From Emydura subglobosa (taxonomy: Eukaryota > Chordata > Testudines > Chelidae), in contig ML679961.1 of assembly GCA_007922225.1 (NCBI GenBank), forward strand, positions 61,321,430 to 61,385,429: DNA of 64,000 nt, given 5' to 3'. Position 1 is the first letter of the stretch; each line of letters starts with the position of its first letter. This document shows, in pieces, positions 1 to 10,101 of the stretch. The notes below the pieces were generated by a model, which worked only from the letters and a program-made list of their open reading frames with translations, made no database searches and was not told the origin of the DNA. The translations under genes and the position numbers were made by a program.

Positions 1-475
1 CTCCAAACTGATTAGCGACTGACCAATAGCAGCTTCGACACAGCGATCGCCAAGTGCTTCTCCATCGAGAGGGCAGCTCTCATTTTGGTGTCCTTGCACC
101 GCAGTGCTGGGGTGAACTCTGCACACAATTCCAGGAGGTGGCTTTGTGCATCTGGAAGTCCTGCAGCCACTGCTAGTCATCCCAGAGCTGCATAACGATG
201 CGATCCCACCACTCAGTGCTGGTTTTCCAAGCCTAATAACAATGGTCCACCATTTGCAGCTGCTCCATGAATGCCAAAAGTAATCTGGTGTTATTTCTTT
301 CCATGGCACACAGCAGGGCGAGCACCGTGGATTGCTGTTCAGATTCGGCGCTCATGATATACTGCACAATCAGCCACGTTGTGTTCATAACACTGACCAC
401 AACAGTAAAGAGCAATGCAGGATCCATCCTTTCAGGCAGAGATGGCAGGCGCACAGTAAACAGGGGCCATTGAAA
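1..475 (-). pseudogene. PIF/Harbinger transposase fragment (HARBI1-like), N-terminal part
   Basis: Seen: read on the minus strand, a frame starting MDPALL near 427 runs into a region that, across frame breaks, contains the words EWWDRIV (about 200-215), a W.QDFQMHKAT-like stretch and 'MRAALSMEKHLAIAVSK' (about 40-95). Known: this order (WWD, then an F-x-M-x-K-A-T segment, then a helix-turn-helix-like 'EKRVAIAVWKLAT') is typical of the N-terminal half of PIF/Harbinger nucleases related to HARBI1. Inference: it is a dead transposase copy cut off by the window edge, so the DDE catalytic core, if present, lies outside. At least one stop and one frameshift separate the pieces. The upstream end abuts a CR1 tail. 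Confidence 0.72.
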
Positions 476-515
476 AATAGTACGAAATGTAGTCAGAAGC
501 CCATGGAATGATGAC

Positions 516-616
516 TGGGATGATTTAGTTGGAGTTGGTCCTGCTTTGAGCAGGGGGGTTGGACTAGATGACCCCGAGATCCCTTCCAACCCTAATCTTC
601 TATGATTCTATGGGAC
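516..616 (+). mobile_element. CR1 LINE 3' end
   Basis: Seen: 'gatgatttagttgg', 'ctgctttgagcagggg', 'ttggactagatgacc' and 'cccttccaaccctaat', ending in the octamer-like tail 'tctatgattctatg'. Known: this is the diagnostic 3' terminus of chicken-repeat-1 LINEs in birds and reptiles, and severe 5' truncation is usual. It sits directly upstream of the Harbinger transposase fragment, which suggests insertion into or beside that element. Confidence 0.88.
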
Positions 617-996
617 AGAAAAAACTGCACCATGGGACATTAAGCCCACATCACTACGAACTGTTTGAAGAGTCTGTGACAAGGCAGAGTTAAGGTATTA
701 AGTTTAACCTTAACTGTGAATTTCATGACTTTATCATACTTGGGTTTGAGATCATTACAACATCCCTGGTAATGTATTTTATCCTAAATTACTGATTATG
801 TAGTCTCAGCCATAACTCCATCTTAACATAGTTTTTGTTTTGAGTATGGACAAATGTTTGAGTATTTGGCCTTGAACAGCTAATGTTAGAGGTCAACCAA
901 AGCTGAAATGGGAGAGTTTTACGACTTGTAGCCCATCCCGGAGCCTTGGGTCACAGGACAGTTACATTTAAATGCAATTTCAAAGACAGAACCCAC

Positions 997-1154
997 CTTC
1001 TTTTGCTTTTCCTCCTCTTCTAAGAGCTTCAATCTCTTGCATTCCATCTCCTTGTACTGGAGGCTCTCTTTAGTGAGAGGGTTGTAGTTATTATGTCCAG
1101 GGAGCAGGCGGAAATAGCGGTTCTTTTCAGCGTCATAGTAAAATCCTGGTAGTT
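997..1154 (-). CDS. DCAF4: DCAF4 coding exon 3 (partial gene)
   Basis: DCAF4 (formerly WDR21) is a WD40-repeat receptor of CUL4-DDB1 E3 ubiquitin ligases. This 158-bp exon encodes the segment just before the WD repeats. Seen on the minus strand: acceptor 'ccttttatag' next to 1154, then 52 in-frame codons including LPGFYYD, NRYFRLLPGHNN and NPLTKES, ending in an acidic/basic helix EEEEKQKK and donor 'gtgggt' at 996-991. The first two bases complete a Glu codon with the last G of the preceding exon, and the 3' end is phase 0. Known: human DCAF4 as I recall it has ELPGFYFD-x-EKKRYFRLLPGHNN followed by NPLTKES, so identity is very high. The next exon in the gene direction lies below position 1. 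No frame disruption is seen. Confidence 0.95.
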
Positions 1155-1223
1155 CTATAAAAGGTAAATACCAAACAAAATCAGATTGAGAGCAAACCAA
1201 GAGACAGACACTTTGGGGATTCC

Positions 1224-1242
1224 AAAAAAAAAAAAAAAAAAA
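1224..1242 (+). repeat. poly(A) homopolymer, 19 bp
   Basis: An uninterrupted run of A within DCAF4 intron 2. No retroelement could be recognised immediately upstream, so it may be a simple expansion or the tail of an unrecognisable insertion. Confidence 0.9.
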
Positions 1243-1688
1243 GGAAACTTCTGCTTCCAGACTGGCAGGTCACAAAATGAGGAGAGGCATTGATTACATT
1301 AATGGCCACCTCAGGGAAAGCCAGATGATGCTCCTACTATCAGCGTAGGAAATATCATTACTGGGATATGAAGGGGGATATCAGCAGTGATGGAAATGAA
1401 ATTCAGCAAATAGAAATGGTGAAGCAGAGGGAAAGGTGCTCCAGAACAAAGAGGTGACCATTCTACTTGAACATACATGACACACAAAAGGCACACTTTT
1501 GACAAAAAAAATTTTTTTTTAGGACATCCCAAACACCAAGAACATTGGACAACTGACTATCGATCAAACAAAAGTAGCAATCCCTTTCCCCAAGACTAAT
1601 ACCCTTTCCTAATTACACTTCCCAAACCAAAGGTTTCAATGCCTACAATCCATGATACATTTTAATTGTGGACTGGCCTGGTTCACTC

Positions 1689-1845
1689 AGGATATGTCTA
1701 CACAGCAAAGAAAAACCCACAGCTAGCCTGTGCCAGCCAACTTGGGCTTGCGGGGTTCGACCTCTGGGGCTGTTTCATTGCTGTGTAGACTTCTCGGCTC
1801 AGGCTGGAGCCCAAGACCTGGAATCCTCCGACCCCGCAGAGATGT
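1689..1845 (+). mobile_element. non-autonomous DNA transposon remnant ('tgtctacac' family)
   Basis: Seen: left end 'atatgtctacacagcaaag', an internal 'tgctgtgtagactt', then 'ggctcaggctggagccca'. The same block order recurs near 18999-19180 ('gtgtagacattcctgcttgg', 'ctggagcctagactctgag'), so this is a dispersed family and not unique DNA. I infer a MITE-like element. The superfamily is not certain and the right end is blurred. Confidence 0.55.
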
Positions 1846-2934
1846 CTGTATATTCTTATATTTTCTTTGCCTATTTAACATAACTCTTTCAATAACGTAA
1901 CTTTTAGAAGATCTCTGCCACAGAGGGCTATGGATATTAGAGAGGCAAAGCAAACTATGACAGGATCTTCTATCTTCATGAACCCGATGTTTAGGATCTG
2001 ATTTTTGGCCCCTGAACACCGTGGTCCCTTACCAGGCACTGGAGAGCTCTGACATGCATCGGAAGAGGAAGGGGATCCGCTGTTGCTGGTCCCTGCATTC
2101 AGTGAATTCCATGGTTCCTCTTGGTCACACCTATAAGCAATATTACACTTCTACATCCAGCTTGCAAAACGGTCTTGAAAATGACATAAGATCTCTTCAC
2201 ATACCTTTCCAGTGAAGATTGTTCTAATTAAAAAGCTATTTTGCTATGTTAAAAGCAATGATTTTCCTTAGGTGAGTACAATTTTGGAAGCCTGTTAAGT
2301 ACACTGTGTATAGGTAGGATGTGTACAAAGAATGAACATACAATGCAACATCAGTAATACTTCATTTTCATCCTCATGGTATTACACAAACATTAAAAGG
2401 ACACCATCAGCTTAAATCAAATCAATTTTACCTGCAACTACTTTTAATGTTTTTTTAATATAACTGATATAAGTTTTCTCGTCAATTTTTATGGTTTGTT
2501 TTCTCCCTGCCCCCATGTAAAAGATCCACATAAATAACAGTGAAACTGACACTATGGGTGAAAGCTTGGTCTTGCTGAAGTCAGTGTGAGTTTTGTCTTA
2601 AATGGGGCCAGGATTTCACGCCAAGTGTTTTGAAAGGCACAAAGTAAACAACTGAAGAGATATGAGAAAATAACTTCAATATTTCAATTACAGTGATCTT
2701 AGCTGTTTCTTGCAATAATAATAGATAAAAGACTTTCAAAACAGAAGCAAACTATTTTAAGTTGTCAAAGTCCATACTTCAGGTAAATTTCCTGGGGTTA
2801 TTTTCTTAAAATTCAATTTAAAATTATCTGCATAATGTAATACTAAGTCTCAATTTTTGTATTCATACTAAGTTCTGTAATGGATCTTACATCCTGTCAT
2901 TCTGAAAGCAGTATGTCAAGTTTGTTGACAGGCT

Positions 2935-3035
2935 GCATGATTTAGTGTTCTGAGAACAGGATAAGAACCAAGGAACTCTTAATTCTAATCCTGGCCCCTG
3001 AACTTGCTGTGTGGGTTTGAGCTAGTTACTTGAAG
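2935..3035 (+). repeat. MIR SINE fragment
   Basis: Seen: 'attctaatcctggcccctga' then 'ttgctgtgtgggtttgagc' and 'agttacttg'. This follows the MIR core order (tctaatcccagctctg, gctgtgtgaccttggg, aagtcactt). Diverged and partial. Confidence 0.5.
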
Positions 3036-3119
3036 GACAACAGTCAAATACAATCAATCAATCAATATCACTTCAATCTGAAACCCTTTTTTAAACCTGT
3101 TTCTCTTCTATAGTCAGAA

Positions 3120-3225
3120 TGATGGTCCAATCCTGCAAACACTTAAACACATGTATAACTTCCAATGTGAGTAGTCCCAATAAAATCAATGGTCTGTAAT
3201 GTTTGCAGAATTAGATCCTTAGTCA
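3120..3225 (+). repeat. old palindromic repeat, 'gcaaacac..gagtagtccc' type
   Basis: Seen: 'ggtccaatcctgcaaacac' at the left and 'aatgtttgcagaattagatcc' at the right are near reverse complements, with 'gtgagtagtcccaataaaat' and 'caatgg' in the middle. Related short pieces occur near 28125-28190 and 61505-61615. The imperfect palindrome suggests an ancient MITE-like element. Confidence 0.5.
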
Positions 3226-3359
3226 GTTTTCCTTGCTCACAGAAACAGGGAGGAGGAAAAAAAATGAAATAATAATTATCAGAAAGACTCATGCAGGCAG
3301 GTGCAATACATAAACTACTTTTTATTTTAAAAATGGGCTAGATTTCAAGATAACCATGT

Positions 3360-3430
3360 CCCTAAATACTTTCTTTATCTCAGTTTCCTAATCTGTAAAA
3401 CATGGAAAATACTACTTACCTATTTTACAA
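3360..3430 (+). repeat. MIR SINE 3'-type fragment
   Basis: Seen: 'tctcagtttcctaatctgta' followed by 'aaacatggaaaatactactt' and 'acctattttaca'. This matches the MIR segment 'ctcagtttcctcatctgtaa' and its following 'atgg..ataatac..acctac'. Confidence 0.6.
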
Positions 3431-3537
3431 TAAACACTAACAAAACAAATGAGGAAATAACGGAAAAAAAAAAGAAAGTCCTTCCCCTAAACTGCCTTAA
3501 AGTCTACAGATAAAAGTATTAAGTTGTGTGCACTTGC

Positions 3538-3655
3538 CTTTCAGTAAAGTTACAGTGGTTGTGTCTTCTGAAGTGGTGGGGATGGTAGGTTTGTCTGCAA
3601 TTGCTTGACCCATCCTTTTTTTTACTTCTCCACTTGTTCCTCTTCATTCCTGTCA
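3538..3655 (-). CDS. DCAF4: DCAF4 exon 2, first coding exon
   Basis: Seen on the minus strand: acceptor 'gtatgtattttag' next to 3655, then an exon ending AAAG|GCAAGT at 3538/3537, an optimal GC-type donor. Phase fits exactly: the last G plus AA of exon 3 gives Glu and the frame continues into LPGFYYD. In that frame the exon reads MGQAIADKPT then a Ser/Thr-rich stretch ending VTLLK from an ATG at 3613. A second ATG at 3647 begins MKRNKWRSKKK, resembling the human start as I recall it (MNKSRWQSRRRHG), but this frame is shifted by one base at an A8 run (minus strand, 3623-3616) and would miss exon 3. Either the run carries one extra A (sequence error or real mutation), or translation starts at 3613 and gives a shorter N terminus. 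An alternative acceptor ('tgacag') would place the 5' end at 3649. Confidence 0.8.
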
Positions 3656-4981
3656 CTAAAATACATACACAAACACAATTTCAGTTCCAATTGTCTGGAA
3701 GGATTCGACACTCAGGGTATTCTCTTAATACAGCATTTTCCTCATATTTCAAATTTGTCTTAACCCACTGCTGATCAAAACTAACAAGACAGTGAAGTGA
3801 AAGAAAAAACTTACTTTAGGATGAAGGCAGAGAGAATAGAAAGGTCTCACACTGTAACATAGTAGAGAAAGAATAATAGCTTGAATCATTTAAAATGATA
3901 TGGGACTAAATACTGGAGACCATATAGCATGCAATAATCCTTATTTGTCCCATAGCACAGCAATAAAATTACTTAATATGTTTTCCTTGAATTTCTATGT
4001 ATGTGTACATTTATGTATGAATGCACAGATACCCATAGAAATTCTGGGTCAAATTCAAGCCTGATGTAAACAACAGTAAATCAATAGAAAGACACTTGTA
4101 TACAGTAGGGCTGAATTTGGCTCAGTGGAGATGGAATGATGTCAGCAATAATATTCTTTCCTGCCAAACTAAAATTTGCTGAGTTAAGTGCACTGCTTTA
4201 GATTATAACATCACATGCTTGTGGGTGCCAAGTCTTTTTGTACAAGGAATTAAGATAGTATCAGAGAGATGCAAGGAGTATCAGTTTTATAAAAAAGTCT
4301 TATTTGCCTGAGTTTTAGTTAACTTTGGTTGCCCTACTTGTCAATCCTTGGGTTATACTATGAATTTATTAAAAAAATTATAAAGTCTGGTTACCTACAT
4401 TATACCTATTTTGAGTATTAAAAGTCTGGTTACCTACATTAATATTATGCCTATTTTGAGTATTTTAATCTTGTGGCATGATGACAGGGAATAAAGGATG
4501 GGCCACATATATTTATGTCACAATAACGATATGCATAACACCCAGAGGTTCAAGGGAGGAGCAGTTTCCCATTGTGCTAGATGATGCATGGACACCTACA
4601 ATTATATGATCACGACAGGGTTTTATGAATGACCACCCCCACCCCTCCCCATACCCAATAACTTGAGTCAGGCACATCGTTTGCTGGGATCTCCTAAATA
4701 CAGAATAGCCTGGTGGTTGGCACCTTTTTTTTTTTTTTAAATCTGCACTTCACCAGCCTCCCTCTGAGAATCTCCCTGCTACACCTGCAAGACGTGCACA
4801 GCCGAACTGCTCAGGATCAGGTCCCTGCTTAACTGAGAATCTCCACCCCAAAGGGCTCAGTCAGTCACTGCCCTGCCCAGGCTGCCAGGCGGGTCATTGC
4901 GCTGCCCACCTGCCCCCTGCCCAGCCCCCATAACCCCAGGGATCAGGGCCCGGCGGCGGGGCCCGCTCCAGCCCCCCTTAC
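3656..4981 (-). other. DCAF4: DCAF4 intron 1 (putative)
   Basis: AT-rich DNA between the first coding exon and the CpG-rich promoter. It holds a short tandem duplication (4382-4464), a diverged palindromic-repeat piece around 4038-4125 and a T run near 4729. No coding potential is seen. Confidence 0.5.
4382..4464 (+). repeat. direct tandem duplication, 38 and 44 bp
   Basis: Seen: copy 1 at 4382-4419 and copy 2 at 4421-4464. Both begin 'aaagtctggttacctacatt' and end 'ctattttgagtatt'. Copy 2 differs by a 6-bp insertion and one transition. Low divergence points to a fairly recent local duplication. Confidence 0.9.
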
Positions 4982-5260
4982 CCAGAAACCAACGTCCCTG
5001 GGGCCTGGCCGGGCCTGCAGCTTCCGGTCACCCACAGCAAACAGCAGCACGTGAAAAACAACAGACCCGCCTCCTCCTGCGCCCGCCCCCTCGCCGCTAC
5101 CCGTCCGCTCACTGGTTCAATTGGCCCTGGTTCTAAGCTTCTGATTGGTTCTCGCCGGTGTCTGTCATATGACGTACCTCTCACCCAGCTGGTCAGGAGA
5201 GCAGGGTCAGACCTCAGATGACCAGTCGCTGAGTCGGGGACGTATCACGTGACGGTTGAC
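4982..5260 (-). promoter_or_regulatory. DCAF4: DCAF4 promoter and putative untranslated exon 1 (CpG-rich)
   Basis: Seen: GC content rises sharply from about 4880. On the minus strand a good donor, TCTGG|GTAAGG, lies at 4982/4981 and a second, GAG|GTACGT, near 5177. Two CCAAT boxes (ATTGG on the plus strand at 5120-5124 and 5144-5148) face DCAF4. A TCACGTGA palindrome lies at 5245-5252. No TATA box is evident. Inference: a CpG-island promoter with a non-coding first exon spliced to the exon at 3538-3655. The transcription start is not visible from sequence alone. Confidence 0.6.
5245..5252. promoter_or_regulatory. palindromic E-box TCACGTGA (USF/MITF-TFE type)
   Basis: Seen: 'tcacgtga' flanked as 'atcacgtgac', close to the CLEAR/E-box consensus GTCACGTGAC bound by USF and MITF/TFE factors. 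It lies at the centre of the CpG-rich promoter. Such sites near CpG-island starts are commonly functional, but binding is inferred only. Confidence 0.45.
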
Positions 5261-5720
5261 GCTTAGAAGAACGGCGGGGACGCCGTTAGACGGGTTTCAG
5301 GGCGAGTTGCCAAGGTGTTGCGCGCTGCTGTTCTGGCGGGGCGGGGCGGGGCGGGTGGGGGCTCACTGCCGGGGGGCGTCGCCTATGGCTGCGAGCCCCG
5401 CCGCCGTGCTGGCTCGCCGGGTCCCCCTGCTGTAGCCGGGGGCTCCGTGGCGCGCTCAGTTCATTGGCCCGGCGATGAGGTTAGGGCCGGTTTTCGTGGC
5501 ACCTGCCCCTTGGTAACAGGCGCGCCCCCCCCCCATAGATACTGTGACTGCTGAGGTGCAGGTGGGCAGTTACAGCAGGTCCTCGCGCTCTGAACGGATC
5601 TTCGCGCCTCTGACTGCGCTTGTGCTACTGGTCGCACAATAACTTTCCGAGGCTTCAGAGCAAGGCTTTGGATTGGATTTGGGCTGGATGGCGAGTGCTA
5701 CTGACCGCCTTGTAGGCGCG
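5261..5720. promoter_or_regulatory. CpG-rich extension upstream of DCAF4
   Basis: Seen: dense CpG, a run of tandem GC boxes 'ggcggggcggggcggggcgg' around 5337-5356 (Sp1 type), a C9 run near 5527-5535 and further CpGs to about 5720. Open frames here (5315-5554 plus, 5570-5797 minus) follow GC content and show no domain, so I do not call genes. A divergent non-coding transcript away from DCAF4 is possible. Confidence 0.55.
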
Positions 5721-7072
5721 CCAGTGGGTCTGGTCTGTAGGTTAGCTAGAGTGTTGTGAATGTAGAGGGAGAAACTCCATGAGTAGAACAGCTTCACTTC
5801 TAAAATGTAACTTGTTTACACTGCATGGTTCTGCTTCTGGGGCTGGGAGTAAACGTTTATGATGTGTCTCAATATTTTAACATTCACGTAGTGTTTTTAA
5901 TAAGTACGGTGTTATACAAGAAACAACGATATGAGAGGCGGTGGTGTGGTTTGCCTATTTTATAAGGAAAGAGGGCAACTCAAACTATATCCACAAAGAC
6001 CTAGCCACTGTGTCATGTACGTGACTGTTCGGTTATCTTGTTTGCCAGCAGTTAATCTTGCTGTGACAGACCATCAGTGAGTCTGTTTATGTACTATGTT
6101 ACATGCAAGTCCCTGCTTTTAGGCCCAGAGACCTCAGTAGCTCCTACATCCAATGGCTATAGTTTGTTCCAAAGGGCTCATTCAAAACCTGTACATGGGA
6201 TATAGTTTATTAATGTTAAAGGTTAGGTTAGTCTCTCATTGTAAGTGAGATATGTGCCTCTAATTCCTTTTCACTTGGGAGTTTATTCAACTGCATGAGA
6301 AATTTAAAGTGGGGCTTTAGGGGAACCTATTTTCTGCTCATCAAAGGATTTGCTATATTATCTTCCGCTAGTCACTTACACTCAATGTCTCAGTCCCCAC
6401 CTCTGTGAAATGGGGATAATACCCACTTCACAGGGGTGTTGTGGGATTAAATTCATTTATGTCTGAAAAGCACCTAGAGATCCTTGGATACAAATACAGA
6501 ATATTGTTCACTGAAGCACTCTAGTTGATTCCAGTAACATTTTAGTGTAAATACACCTAAAATGAGACTAGTGTTCTCTGGAATTGGGGAAAGTTTTGGG
6601 AAAGAAACAAACAAGTAAGTAGAGGGAAGGAAATGTATTTTTGCACTGAAGTCCAGCTTCTACTGAGAGATCTGGGTGTGAAGTCATTAGCTTTGATTTG
6701 TGACATCCCTGTGTTTCTGTGGAGCCATAAAAGTTCACATATACCCCTCTAGCAGGAATGAAGCAAACTACTAATGTTATGTAAAAAAATGAGCAACCCT
6801 CCTCCACAAAGAAATTGAGGACCCTGGGCAAAAAGCAGAGGTCTGGATGCTATGCAGGTTTACAAGGCTTCTGTGCCCTCTGAAATTCCTTGTCTAAAAT
6901 TTGGAAGAGAGCAATAGATAAGTAAATAGATTAAAGGAAAACTCACTTTGAAATGTAAATGTAATTAAATGTCACACTCTCTCTCTCCTTTCATAAGTCT
7001 GCCCCAAAATTAATCAAAATCTTAGAACCTCATTTTCTTTAATAGCTTAACATGGATAGAAAGGAAACCCCA
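5721..7072. other. intergenic, AT-rich; one MIR piece
   Basis: No gene is seen. At 6370-6490 there is a MIR 3' region: 'ctcagtccccacctctgtga', 'aatggggataatacccact', 'ggggtgttgtgggattaaat', 'agcacctagagatcct'. The rest looks unique. Confidence 0.6.
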
Positions 7073-7370
7073 CATTTCAGTGTGATCAATGCAAAGTAAT
7101 GCACACTGGAAAACATAATCCCAACTCATATATATATATATATATATAAATGATGGGGTCTAAATTAGCTGTTACCACTCAAAAAAAGATCTTGCAGTCA
7201 TTGTGGATCGCTCTCTGAAAACATCCACTCAATGTGCAAGCACATCAAAAAAGCTAGCAGAATGTTGGGAATAATTAGGAAAGGGATAGATAAGACAGAA
7301 AATATCATATTGCCTCTATAAATCCATGATATGCCGACATCTTGAATACTGCTTGCAGAATCCAGAAGAG
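7073..7370 (+). mobile_element. CR1 LINE fragment (ORF2 C-terminal region)
   Basis: Seen: 'tgcaaagtaatgcacactgg', 'atgatggggtctaaattag', 'gtcattgtggatcgctctct' and 'atattgcctctataaatcc' occur in the same order as in the larger CR1 at 33400-33660. Coding traces include the GVIVDRSL-type motif but frames are broken. A (TA)n tract interrupts it at 7129-7148. Confidence 0.85.
7129..7148 (+). repeat. (TA)n microsatellite inside CR1
   Basis: About ten TA units, located where the related CR1 at 33450 has non-repetitive codons. The tract therefore arose after CR1 insertion. Confidence 0.9.
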
Positions 7371-7739
7371 AGAATGAGTGGTGGCAAGAGCCCTATACAA
7401 AGAGGTACTGTGAAAAAAGAGGCTACTGTAATTGATTTTAGAAGGGTTGTGGGGCCTTAGTCATTGACTTTAATTGATTTGGGGAGATTTTAGGGGAAGG
7501 TGGATTTCCTGAGGAGCATGAGGGTTGGAGAGAGGGAAGAAGGGAGAGATTAGGGTGCTAGCTTTTGTTCTTGAGATTGCTGGGGTCATGCTAAAGGAGG
7601 AAGGCTGAGTTCCTTGGAGCTGATTAGAGGGAGGCACGGGTGGGTGTTCCTGGGGAAAGATATTGTTTCCTTCAAGCATGGGGAGTGAAGATTATGGTTT
7701 CACAGGGGATCAGTGGGGAAAGAAGGCGGAGCTGGGTAT

Positions 7740-8340
7740 GTTTCTGTGGAAGGGTGTGAAGGGATGTATATTAACACAGGCCCTGAAGGGATTAATGTGG
7801 GCCTGAGAGGTCAATTAACATACCTGTGAAAGAGAGAGAAAGGCAGGCTTAATTGATAAGCCCTGCTGGGGAGCTGGGTGGTGATTATAGAGCTTGGAAG
7901 TTTGTTGTGGAAAGAGGTTGCAGTATAGGCTAGAAGAGGTAGGAAATGGACTAGGGAGTCAGCAAGGAGTCTGAAGAAGTAGACCTTAGCTGCTAGCAAT
8001 GAGGTCTTTGGACTGGAACCCAGAGTAGAAGGAGGGCCTGGGTTCGCCTACCAGCTACTGAGGAAGATGAGAAGCCTCCTGGCTAAGGGATGTAAGGACC
8101 ACAGATCCCAGAGACCAAGGTCATTGGACTGCAGCTGGGTTGAGCTCTCTTATCCTGGAAGGGATGGACTAAGTCTGACTTGGCTGGAAGGCCAAGTTGC
8201 AGGAAGAGAGACCAGAGCAGAAATGGAGTGACTGTTGGCAGGGGAGACAGCTGCTATGCCACGTCTGGCCATGTAGAGGTACTCCTGCAGTGAGTGAGCT
8301 CTTTTACAGATGGGGTTATTAAAAGCAGGACTCCTTTTTA
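7740..8340 (+). repeat. unclassified interspersed repeat-like block (possible LTR)
   Basis: Purine-rich stretch with phrases such as 'ctggaacccagagtagaag', 'agaccaaggtcattggact' and 'agagaccagagcagaaatgg' that I recall as recurring in turtle transcripts and genomes. No coding capacity, PBS or paired copy is seen in this window. I cannot place it in a family. It may be an LTR of a Ty3-type element. Confidence 0.3.
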
Positions 8341-10032
8341 AAAAGAAAAAAAAAAAGGGTGTGTGTTAGCCACTGCTTCACTCTCCAGGCCCAGCTACAA
8401 CTACTCAGCTGGTCAAAATCCAGTTTGGCATTGGGAATGAGAGTGGGGAGTTGCCTTTACAGATTCTTAAGAATTTAAGACAGAGTGAGAAGGGGGCAGG
8501 GAAAGGCAACTTTAAATTGCCCTTCCCCTCCTGGCTCTGGCTCTTTTGAAAGTTTAAAATAACAGTTTTTGATATTTGGCTTGCGGTGGTAGGACAACAC
8601 GGTTATAGGAAGGTGAGCAATAGAGGGACAGGTCAGTGAGAGGCAACTGGTAGGAAACAACAGCTGAGAGCTCAGGCACTGGCAGGCAGGCAACAAGAGG
8701 CATTCCTGAGGTAAAATGTCAGGAAGAGCCCGGGACAGCAGTCAGTCAGATGGATGCTAAGGCAGCAGTGGAAGAGCAACAGGAGGAAGTAAATGTAGTG
8801 GGCTTCTCACTGTAGTCTCTTGCTTAAACAAAAACACCTTTCTTAACCTGCAATTAAGCTTGTTTCTGCACAACTTGCTTTTTGGCTTCCCATCTTCATC
8901 CAGGATGCGAAGGTTACACCCTTCTCCCTCCCAAATTGAGTGTTAGAAACCAGAAAATGCTCAGTTATGGTCTCCACATGGGCCTCTATGAAAAATTGTC
9001 AGGGTTACAATAAAACACAAATACCACACCTAAGAAAACTGGGAAATGCAGTTTTAGGATCCTCCTTGCAAAATGCTAAAACTAGATTTTTGCCATTTCT
9101 AAAAGTTTAATTCGGAAAAGTTAAATGTTGTGGAAACCAGGACATTACTTGTTCTGTTGAATGTTTTGACCCTGTTTTTTTGTTTGTTTAGCCTGCACAG
9201 GCTTGTTAAACAAAGGAAAATGTGCTGCTTGGGAGGTGGGCATGGCATGACAACAGTTATAAGGGGCTATTCTTCCAGGATTCAATTGTTGGTTAGCTAA
9301 CCTGTGCTTAAATTTTAAGTACCTAGCACTAAAAGTGACTGAGAGCGAGACCCGTGGGGATGCAGCTGGCTGGAGAATTCCCAAGTGGCTGAGATAGGCT
9401 ACCAGTTTTTTTTAAAGTAGGACCAACATTGCCTGATTGTAAGTCATTTTTGATTCTGTGGGCCTGATTCTCCTGTTGGATTAGTTTTATACCAGAGAGC
9501 TCCATAAACTTGAACAAGTTAATCCTGACTTTCTATTAGTGTGAAGAGAGATGACAGAGGCAGACTCCGGTTTAAAAGCCCCACCAGTGCAAAACCACCT
9601 GAAGTGGTGGTGATTCAGTAGTGTCGCTGTTTTAGGTTGGCTCCTGTGTGATATTGTTTGTATGGCACTAGAGCCTGCTGGGGTAAGTCTGTCTGATTTC
9701 TGAGGATCCTAGTGAAAATGAGCTGTGTATGTCCCTGTGAACAACATCTAAATAAAGTAACTATCCAAAGGAGAGGTGCATTGGCTGAAATCTGCTTAAA
9801 TCTAATGGGCTATATATCATTCATTTTATTGTTGGTTTTTTTTCATTTATGACTCAGTGAACCAGATTTATCTCTTGTGTAACCAATGGAGTGAGGCAAA
9901 TCCATCCTGAATTTGTCTCTCTGTGTCTTAGTTTGTATTTGAACAGAGCGTGGTCCATATCTTGGGCATCAGTTGCACCCATAACTTAAAAAGGGTTGCA
10001 TGGGTATAAATAAGGGCAAGATTTGATCCAGT

Positions 10033-10101
10033 GGGCCAAGTTCATCCTTGATCTAACTCCACTGAAGTCAATGCAGTTACATCAGGGATGAATTTGGACC
10101 C
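10033..10101 (+). repeat. palindromic interspersed repeat ('gaagtcaatg' core)
   Basis: Seen: 'gggccaagttcatccttgat' at the left pairs with 'atcagggatgaatttggacc' at the right, around the core 'actgaagtcaatgcagttac'. It is one of a set of related imperfect palindromes in this window. Confidence 0.65.

Larger units (their letters stand above)
1155..3537 (-). other. DCAF4: DCAF4 intron 2
   Basis: Intron between exon 3 and the first coding exon. On the minus strand it begins with GCAAGT (3537-3532) and ends with the tatag acceptor (1155). It contains a homopolymer A run (1224-1242), a DNA-transposon remnant (about 1689-1845), MIR-like pieces and otherwise AT-rich unique sequence. I see no further exon. 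Confidence 0.8.

Noticed and set aside
5315..5797. Open frames on both strands in the CpG-rich zone upstream of DCAF4
   Set aside because: GC-rich DNA lacks stop codons by composition. The peptides are Gly/Pro/Arg-rich without domain, and no splice or start context supports a gene.
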